From Pseudeuparius sepicola (lineage: Eukaryota; Arthropoda; Insecta; Coleoptera; Anthribidae), in NCBI GenBank assembly GCA_963920635.1, contig OY987301.1:41949820-42013819 (forward strand): a stretch of DNA of 64,000 nucleotides, read 5' to 3'. A program made the position numbers and the translations under genes. Below the pieces are notes generated by a model that worked only from the letters and a program-made list of their open reading frames with translations, did no database searches and was not told the origin of the DNA. How positions within the stretch are numbered: position 1 is the stretch's first letter; each line of letters starts with the position of its first letter. This document shows positions 57,061 to 64,000 of the stretch, in pieces.

Positions 57061-57085
57061 TGGGGGTGTCCATTATAGGAAGATA

Positions 57086-57499
57086 TTAATGTAGAAATGT
57101 AAAAGAAATTATAATGTCTTTATTATCCTAAAAAACTTTTTTATATGGATTACCGGTTTCGCAAACAACAACCGTTTTGCATCATCAGATCCTTCAAAAC
57201 TACAATTAACGAAAAACATACGTTAACAACTTTAACACTAAAGTACCATGTCTATATAAAAGGTTAAAAAACAGCATAAAACTTACATTTAAGATAAAAA
57301 GTTGTCAATCCATGGGGTGAGGGTGTACATTCTCCGGTTACTTTATGTTAAAAACGTCAAACAGAATAAAAAATATTAATTACACCACAATTATGTAGAT
57401 TCCAAGGTGGTTAGAATTATCTCAACTCAACCATATAGTTGTATTTTTTATTTTTTATTTAATAAAGACATTATAATTTCTTTTACATTTCTACATTAA
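57086..57499 (-). repeat. Penelope-like terminal block flanked by 40-bp inverted repeat
   Basis: TTAATGTAGAAATGTAAAAG and the next 20 bases (57086-57125) are the exact reverse complement of 57460-57499. Between them are the hammerhead-like motif and AT-rich DNA. The left copy abuts the RT remnant. The perfect match of the inverted copies suggests a recent origin relative to the decayed coding part. Confidence 0.75.
57147..57192 (-). ncRNA. Hammerhead ribozyme-like motif 5 (Penelope terminal block)
   Basis: Minus strand: GGAT (57192-57189), CTGATGA (57188-57182), T, stem II GCAAA/TTTGC (57180-57176 and 57165-57161) with a 10-base loop, GAAACCGGTA (57160-57151), ATCC (57150-57147). GGAT and ATCC form stem I. 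ACCGGT is self-complementary, so stem III is too short alone but could form a two-molecule hammerhead, as in some viroid-like RNAs. Confidence 0.7.
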
Positions 57500-58016
57500 A
57501 ACCTTTTAATTTTTCCACAAAATGAAACGAATTCTTTATGAAGCTGTCGGCATTTCCTACAATTTTTTTTAATTAAGTCACCATATATCTGGAAACCTTG
57601 TATGTAGGAGAACTAATAGTGCTACTATAGGTCGTAAAGCAATGTAATTTTCTGGCTTTTAGGAAGACCGTAGAAACGGGGGATTTGCGATTCGCGTATT
57701 GTACCTACGTAAGGATTTTTTTGTCATTGTTGGAAATGGATGATCAATTAAGATAGGGTGTTTTAAAACTATAACGTTTTTCGAGCACCTATATACCTAT
57801 CTGGGTGTACCAAATAAGTAAGTACCTACCTGGCGCTTGGGAAATACCTCCTGAAACTAATGTTTCTTTGCAAAGCATATATGTATATAGAAATAATTAC
57901 TCTGGTGAAATTTTTACTCTAAATAATATGATGAAATTTAATAAATTTGGCAAGTGTTGAACTGGCCGTGATTGTTTCCCATTTACTTAACTACACCTAG
58001 TGCCTTGAAAAGAATG

Positions 58017-60808
58017 TAGGGTGAAGGGGATATTATGAGCACCTTAAGGAAAAAAAATATTTTTTCAAGATAGTTAAAGGTATTTGAGTGTTTTTTAACA
58101 TTTCTGAAAGGTCTAAACATATTTCAATAGGCTATCAACAATTATGACATTAACAAATCATTCACAGAAAAAGGGCACAGTTTTTTAAAAACTAGTGTTG
58201 GTGCTCATATTACCCAACCGTTAGGGTAATATGAGCATGCGGTAGTATAATATGAGCACTATTATTTTAGTATGTATTTAGGTGATTTATGGATTCAGAG
58301 AATAAAAATCATGGCAAATAAATTGCTTTATTTAAACATAGCAATAAAATTATAAAAATAAACAATATTCTAAAAATATTAAAAAATCAAAATAAGAAAA
58401 ACATTCTAAAAAAATATTAAAAAAACAAAATAAGAAAAACATAGAGAACTCTTTGTGTTTAACATTCGTCGCAGTAATAGATTTTGGTCTTGTTTGAAAC
58501 TTTCGCACATGTTGTATGGCACCATTGTCTGCAGCCTATACATTCTATCCATGTTCCTCCAGTCTTTGAAAACAATTCATTGCAATAAATGCAGTTAGCG
58601 TCTTCGGCGTCGTTTTCTTTAGTTTCTTCTTTGCGTACAGTGTTGGTAATTTTTCTTCTTACACCCTTTACGTTTTTTTTATTCGACTTTGACATCTTTG
58701 GTGAAGATTTTATTTTCTCTAACTCACCTTTGTAAGGACTGCTAGTTAAAATTTTAGAATGAGCTACAGTTCTTTTTTTCTTGGTGGCATTGTTTTATTT
58801 TTTGGAAGCAAAATAATGTCTTTTTTTGGAGACCCTGACGTCTCGCAAAGTGGTTCCTGGCTCTTATTATTCAAAGAAGAACTCTGATCATTTTTATTAT
58901 TATTACTTCCAATTGGATCAGAATCTGATTTCAAAACAGGTGGAATCGAAAGGGGACTTGGGGCTAGATCTATGTTGTTGGCTTCTAATGTTGATGTAGA
59001 TGGTGCCGAATCTTCGACATTATCAACTTCGATCATATCTTCTGCAGTAACGTGAAACGATTTCGGTTCAAAGGTATTGCTTGCAGAATTTATTTCGGCT
59101 GCAATAAAATCCTCATCTTGAAAGATGTCAGGTTCTAAAGGAAAAATGCCAGTTTTTCGAAAGCCAGATATTGCATTTTTAATCGTAGCTCCTTTCCCAT
59201 ATGCTATTGAAAATAACCTTGGAATTTCCATTTCTGTTACAATGCGACCAGGATGCTGCACTAACCAACTTGACACCGCCTGGTCGTAAAAAGTGTTAAT
59301 ACTTTTAAATATTGAAACATCCAGAGGCTGCAATTTGTGTGTGCTATGAGAGGGAAGAGATAACAAGATTACATTATTTTCTCTGGCTTTAATAATTAAC
59401 TGTAAATTTTTGACGTGTGTGGCATGTCCATCTAAAATTAAAAGGGTTGGCTGTGATCTAGATTTTGGTTGAACTACTTTTAAAAAGTGGCAGAACCACG
59501 AGAAAAAAAGTCTTCGTTGATCCAACCAGAAGGAGTTGCATATCCGACTGATCCTGGTGGAGCACCATCTAACATGTCTGGTCGCATCCGAACTCGCGGA
59601 AAAATAAATAGAGGCGGAATGTACTGTCCACTAGCACCGACACAGCAGACAACTGTAACGTTTTTACCACGTTCTCCACTTGTGATTGCACCTACAGATC
59701 TTTTTCCTTTTATTGCAATGACTTTTCCAGGCTTGTGGACCGTAGTGTATCCAGACTCGTCTACGTTGAAAATTTGTTCCGGCGGAATTAATGGCAAATT
59801 ATTGTCATCAAACAGGACTTTCCTGAGGTTCTCAAAAAATACATTTACTTTAGTTCTATTGAAACCTAATGCACGATGCATAGAGGTAGCTTCAGGTTTC
59901 CGAACAGAAATTTCGGGGTGCCTTTTCCTAAAATCTCGAAACCAGTCCTTGCCAGCTTGACAGGTCAACTTATTGTATGGGTTTGAAATGTTATTTTTAA
60001 CATAATATTCGAAAACATATTTTTTTAAGTCTTTTATTCCAATTCCAAACATCCGTCTCTCCATGTCCAATAAAATTTCTACCAGCTCGTTTTCTGCTTC
60101 CTTGGATAATACAGGCTTTCTACTTAAGCTTTCTTTCATTTTAAATTCACCTCCACTGCGAGCTTTCTGGAGATAACGCCTCAATATTTGTCGTGGTACG
60201 CCGCATCTTTGTGCGGCATTCTTTTCACTTGAAGTTTGTTCTAGCACCAAATTGATAGCAGTTTTCATATTATTTTCAGTCCATTGTGATCGTACATATT
60301 TTTTCTGGTATTTTTTCGGCATCTAAAACAATAAAATGTTGACAGTTAGTACAGTCGGATTTGTTTAAAAACATTGGAATAGCGGCATTTGCAGAAACAG
60401 ATAATATGAGCATGCTGATATTAGCCGATACGTCGGGTAAAATGAGCATGCTCATATTGCCCCCAACAGACGTTAATGCAAACACCTAACCTATAACTCA
60501 TTCATTTATATTTAAATATCCGTTATATTGCAACAACATATTTGTAATTATAGTAAGCAAAATGCAGATACAAAATAAATACATAATCTGCCAAATATTA
60601 ATAATAAAACAGAGCAAATGCCTACCTTGACTGCCCCAGATCACTACGGCTGGAAACTGCGGTATTCAGTGATTCTACTTACCGACGGGGTATTTCAGAT
60701 GGTAATTCAGACTTTTATCACTAGATGGCACCACGGGTAACCTTATTCGGAGTTTACCTCTGTATGCTCATATTACCTACTATGCTCATTATCCCCACCT
60801 ATACCCTA
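58017..60808 (-). mobile_element. pogo-like DNA transposon, near complete
   Basis: TA-GGGTGAAGGGGATATTATGA at the left and the complement of TA-GGGTATAGGTGGGGATAAT at the right mark imperfect inverted ends with TA duplications; total about 2.79 kb. The word GGTAATATGAGCAT or its complement recurs near both ends (58030, 58200, 58226, 58246; 60400, 60435-60455, 60765). These look like transposase binding sites. The transposase gene fills most of the interior on the minus strand. The AATAATATT-rich left 3' region is short. Confidence 0.85.
58459..60322 (-). pseudogene. pogo-like transposase with C-terminal PHD finger, two frame breaks
   Basis: From ATG at 60322: an N-terminal HTH (NLVLEQTSSEKNAAQRCG, about residues 24-41), a second CENP-B-type HTH (GKDWFRDFRKRHPEISV, about 124-140), then the DDE domain. 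Catalytic residues are D188 in NVDESG, D in LLILDGHATH, and the following PLDVSIFKSI segment typical of the family. A Ser/Asp-rich linker precedes a C-terminal PHD-type finger (C-x2-C...C-x2-C...H-x2-C...C-x2-C, ending YYCDEC at 58459). The frame shifts once at a T7 run near 59502 and once at an A7 run near 58775 (both as read on minus). Everything between is open. These may be assembly errors in homopolymers or real decay. Confidence 0.8.
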
Positions 60809-62377
60809 CCTATATACGTCTTTTAATCGCATTTTACATATAGAATATATGAAAATGCCGATTTTACCGAACGCACCACCCTGAACAGAGCACATTCAAA
60901 AACAGACCTTACATTATTTAGGTAAAGCAGTTCGTAAATCTAGGTAAGCCGTTGCCGTTCTTCCCTCACTCACCTTTCAGTTCTTTATGGCCGCCATCGA
61001 CCCGAACCGTTCGACTGTTTAGGTGTATTACAGTGTAAATCACAGTGAGCTATATATATATCGACTTGATATTTTATAACTAGTGGCTGCCCCAAGCAAT
61101 GCGTGGAAAAGAAATTGAAGTTACGTAGGTATTTTAAAAAAGAATACTTTCATATATTGAAGTCCAATTTTTCACGAAGATGACACACCCATGATGGAAA
61201 AGATTAATATTGCGCCACATTTTGGATGGATATTTGTCGATATTTGCCATGTTGACAACTATGATAGATATTAACCCCAATTATTTGTAATTGGGTGCAA
61301 TCACTGTGACGAAGCAAAGGAAGCGCATAGAAGCAAATCGATCTATCTTTGTTTTATACGTAGAAATTTGAGACATCGACATCTGAAAACTGGGAAACTT
61401 AGGTATAATAGCAAAATATTGACAACAGCCCTCTAAAATCTATCTAGGCAATCTGCTTTTGGGGGCCTTTACGTCATATCCCTATAGACAATTTAAAATC
61501 TTTATTTAATTTGGAGCCATTTTGGGTTTCCAACATATACTTTCATTACACATAAAATGAAAGTGTGAAACAGGACTATTTATTTCAATCCATTATTCAC
61601 ACTTTTGGAATTATTGGAGATCCATCGTGGCCACTATAATATAACAGTGCATAACAAATTTCGCTATGCGACTCGTGATAATTTTCAAAAAATTCGCGGA
61701 CCTGTCCTAAAAATTTCTGGCAATAATTCAAGCACTCTAGCGATTACTAGTGACAATATCCGAGGATAGGTACTTATAATATGTTTCTGAGTTCCGAAGT
61801 TAGAAAGAAAATTTTTTTGGAACAGGTGCTAGAGTCAACATTATTAAAAAAATTGACATCGACTGAAATATATTTTTTTAAATCTCAACCGAGGGTACAT
61901 AGATAACTTCAATAACCACTTTGATTAAATTTGTATAATTGTTATCACTTTAATCACAATGAAGGCAAAAACACTAACTTTGAAATGCAATGTACAAATT
62001 CCATATATATGAGCTTTTCTAGATATTATAAACATCTTTTTTTCCTGTAAGATTTTTACTATTCTTTCTTAATTGACTTGATTTTAGGTTTTCTTGTTTT
62101 TTTAATCACCTTGTACGTTATTTCAAAATTTTGAATATATTAGCTAAGGAGTTTACCGAATAATCAAAACTGTTTATAAAGAATGGCTTTTATTAATAAA
62201 ATGCCATATCGGACCTAAGTTTACAAGTAGGTATTTAGGTGCATCCGGGAACACACTATATAGTTACATATTTTTTGAAATCGGCAAACGAAAAGTTTTG
62301 CTATGCAAAAAGTAGCGTAGTAACGCAGCATAAACTTTCGGTTAGATTTTAAAAATTACCTTAAGAAAAATTTGGAA
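60809..62377. other. No gene recognised
   Basis: AT-rich DNA. The part near 60980-61040 is GC-richer (CTCACTCACCTTTCAGTTC, ATGGCCGCCATCGACCC). No frame of note. Confidence 0.3.
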
Positions 62378-62470
62378 CATAATAATAATAATAACAATCT
62401 TTATTTATAAAACAAGTGCTAGTACAAATCATTTTTACAATCCTACAATACCACATAATGTATAAAAATA
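62378..62470 (-). mobile_element. LINE-type 3' tail with TTA repeats
   Basis: On the minus strand it reads ACTAGCACTTGTTTTATAAA, TAAAGATTG, then (TTA)n. A polyadenylation-like AATAAA followed by TTA repeats is the usual end of a 5'-truncated non-LTR element. The tail type is the same as that of the SINE-like family, which could therefore use the same machinery. Confidence 0.4.
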
Positions 62471-62499
62471 TTTTTTTTCTTTAAATCGGCAGTTAAGTG

Positions 62500-63180
62500 T
62501 CTCAAAATCGTCATTAAAAGCTCAGAAATCGGCACTGAAGTAGCCCATTAGTGTACGATTTTTTCAGTAAGTAGGCCTTAACGAGATGTAAACATCAAAC
62601 GTCAGACGCGGAGCCATCGCCCGTCAAAGGTAACCAAATATTGAAAACTCGGCCAATAAATCCTATTTAACTATTCGAACACATTGCGAAATTGTTATCT
62701 ATATAGCAGCACAATCTTTCAGTATAAATATTTTAGTAGGTTTGAATATTTTACTATTTTACATGGAGGCTGCACAATAGGCAGCAGTTTGGATTTTCTG
62801 TCAGAAAGTGCCGTGTCTCGTCACACATGACTTAGGTAGAGCGATCGTCAAAGTCAAGCAACGCCGCGCGTAGTCGGTTCATGGACGGGTGATCCCGTAT
62901 GAGTATTTTTTAGCCTAATAAAACATTTTCTTTTCCGATTTCAAAAAATATATATACTCATATGGTTTATTTGCCTCGGCCAGAGGCCTCGGCAACTAAA
63001 TTCCACATGAGTCATAAAAAGTTGAACTTCAGTGCCTTGGTACATAAAAATAACCATTGTAAGTCGGCATTAAAAAGCTTCGAACCAGTCATTAAAGGCT
63101 CAAAATGCGGCACTAGAGTAAGACATTATAGTACTATGTTGGCCTACTGCTTAGCATGTTATCAAGAAATTCGTGAAGTT
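62500..63180. repeat. Dispersed repeat copy 2
   Basis: Matches the 3385-4480 region in order: ATTAAAAGCTCAGAAATCGG, CGCCCGTCAAAGG, ACATTGCGAAATTGTT, GCACAATCTTTCAGTAT, then CCGATTTCAAAAAATATATA and TGCCTTGGTA. GTCATTAAAGGCTCAAAATG near 63090 repeats the first word. Here it is not split by a SINE-like element. No coding frame identified. Confidence 0.5.
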
Positions 63181-64000
63181 GATTGTCCACGTAGAGCAAA
63201 GTTTTGCGAGTGGTTCATATAACTTTGATGGCAATAACCTGGACATGATTTTCTTCTCCAAAGGTTCCATTTCTTTTCTGAAAAGGTGCCAGAAATGTTT
63301 AGAAGAAGAGGTCATTTTCCAACAATTTTTGTAATAATTGTTTTTAAATGTGTTTTTCTAATTAAAATGCGTTTATTGGATGTTTGCTTTTTATTTGTTA
63401 CTACTGTAAAGTTAAAAATTATATCCCATATTCACAAAAAATTAAAAATGAGGAATGATCGAGACACACGGGAATAGAAGGCCTGCAGCCCGGGAGCCAG
63501 CGACCGTTTTTAATGACCAAAACCACAAATGCTGAAAATTTTTCGTAAATTTTATTTGGTATAACTAGTAGACCTCCAGCTGGCGCACTTCCGGGGGGTG
63601 TGTAGCTGTGGCAGCCTCCCACACACGTAAAATAATATTATGAAAAAAACTGATACCGTGAAAGCTGAAACTTTGTTAACATGTCGATTATGTTATAATT
63701 AAATGAAGAAACGTATCCAGCCGAATTTAGAGTGGAGGATTATGCCCCAGCTTTTCACGTTAAGCAGTGAAAAATATGCGATGAGTAAACTGATACCCCA
63801 AAAGCTGAAATTTCGTAAACTAATAGTTCAGTTAATAACTAGAACGACAAAAACATCCAGCTTTATATTTAGTGGGGGAAAAGCGCCCATGATGCAGTGA
63901 AGGACGCTGGGCATCGATAAGCGCTCGGGCGCGTTAAATCTTTGACTGCATGAGATGGACACTTTTCCCTCAATAATTATATAGTAATGTATATTAATAT
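63181..64000. other. No gene recognised
   Basis: Mixed-composition DNA to the window edge. GCTGAAATTTCGT, AGCAGTGAAAAATATG and related words recur at 63520-63550, 63660 and 63770-63810, suggesting a diverged short repeat. No coding frame of note. Confidence 0.3.

Larger units (their letters stand above)
55590..57499 (-). mobile_element. Penelope-like element remnant
   Basis: Read on the minus strand: a 0.4-kb terminal block with a hammerhead-like motif (57499-57086), reverse transcriptase remnants (57060-56573), an inserted LINE fragment, a GIY-YIG endonuclease remnant (about 56160-55886), then a 3' part with TATAAATACC and CCTGAGGATG-type words (55880-55590). RT then GIY-YIG, with hammerheads in the terminal repeats, is the hallmark of Penelope-like elements. 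Confidence 0.75.

Overview
This is a 64 kb stretch of AT-rich animal nuclear DNA, almost certainly from an arthropod and most likely an insect. I base this on the mobile elements: an R4/Dong-type retrotransposon sitting in TAA repeats, P-like elements with a THAP domain, Penelope-like sequence, mariner- and pogo-type transposons, and many MITEs ending TA-CAGGGTG. The order cannot be fixed from the sequence. No complete host gene is visible. The only candidate host coding piece is a possible terminal exon at 15.3-15.5 kb (minus). Nearly every long reading frame belongs to a transposon, and most are broken.

Layout. 0-1.5 kb: a hammerhead-ribozyme-like fold and a cluster of palindromes. 2-6.3 kb: foldback MITEs and a SINE-like element. 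7-10.2 kb: a hairpin element with a 122-bp minisatellite and several repeat ends. 10.9-11.6 and 17.6-18.6 kb: two internally deleted P-like elements. 15.3-16.6 kb: the candidate exon and a foldback. 19.2-25.4 kb: a truncated and a near-full-length R4/Dong-like non-LTR element joined head to tail through TAA repeats, then a SINE-like element. 26-31 kb: mostly single-copy DNA with tRNA-like pieces. 31.6-36.8 kb: a decayed mariner-like transposase, a PIF-like MITE and a TIR element carrying a broken protein with an SGCDTT motif. 38.2-41.2 kb: a hAT-like MITE and a palindromic mariner foldback. 43.2-46.2 kb: nested TIR elements. 49.0-49.9 kb: direct and inverted copies of a 326-bp unit, each with a hammerhead-like motif (retrozyme-like). 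52.4-53.1 kb: second copy of the 7-kb hairpin/minisatellite pair. 55.6-57.5 kb: Penelope-like remnant with its own hammerhead-like motif, interrupted by a LINE tail. 58.0-60.8 kb: a nearly complete pogo-like transposon.

The unifying theme is mobile DNA using RNA or DNA structure. There are five hammerhead-like motifs in three contexts, at least ten large inverted repeats that could be transcribed as long hairpins, and insertion of elements into each other's TAA/TTA tails. Between the elements lie GC-richer single-copy blocks with homeodomain-, Caudal- and Runt-like words, which could be regulatory DNA of a distant gene. That last point is inference only. All calls are by eye; no alignment or folding program was run.
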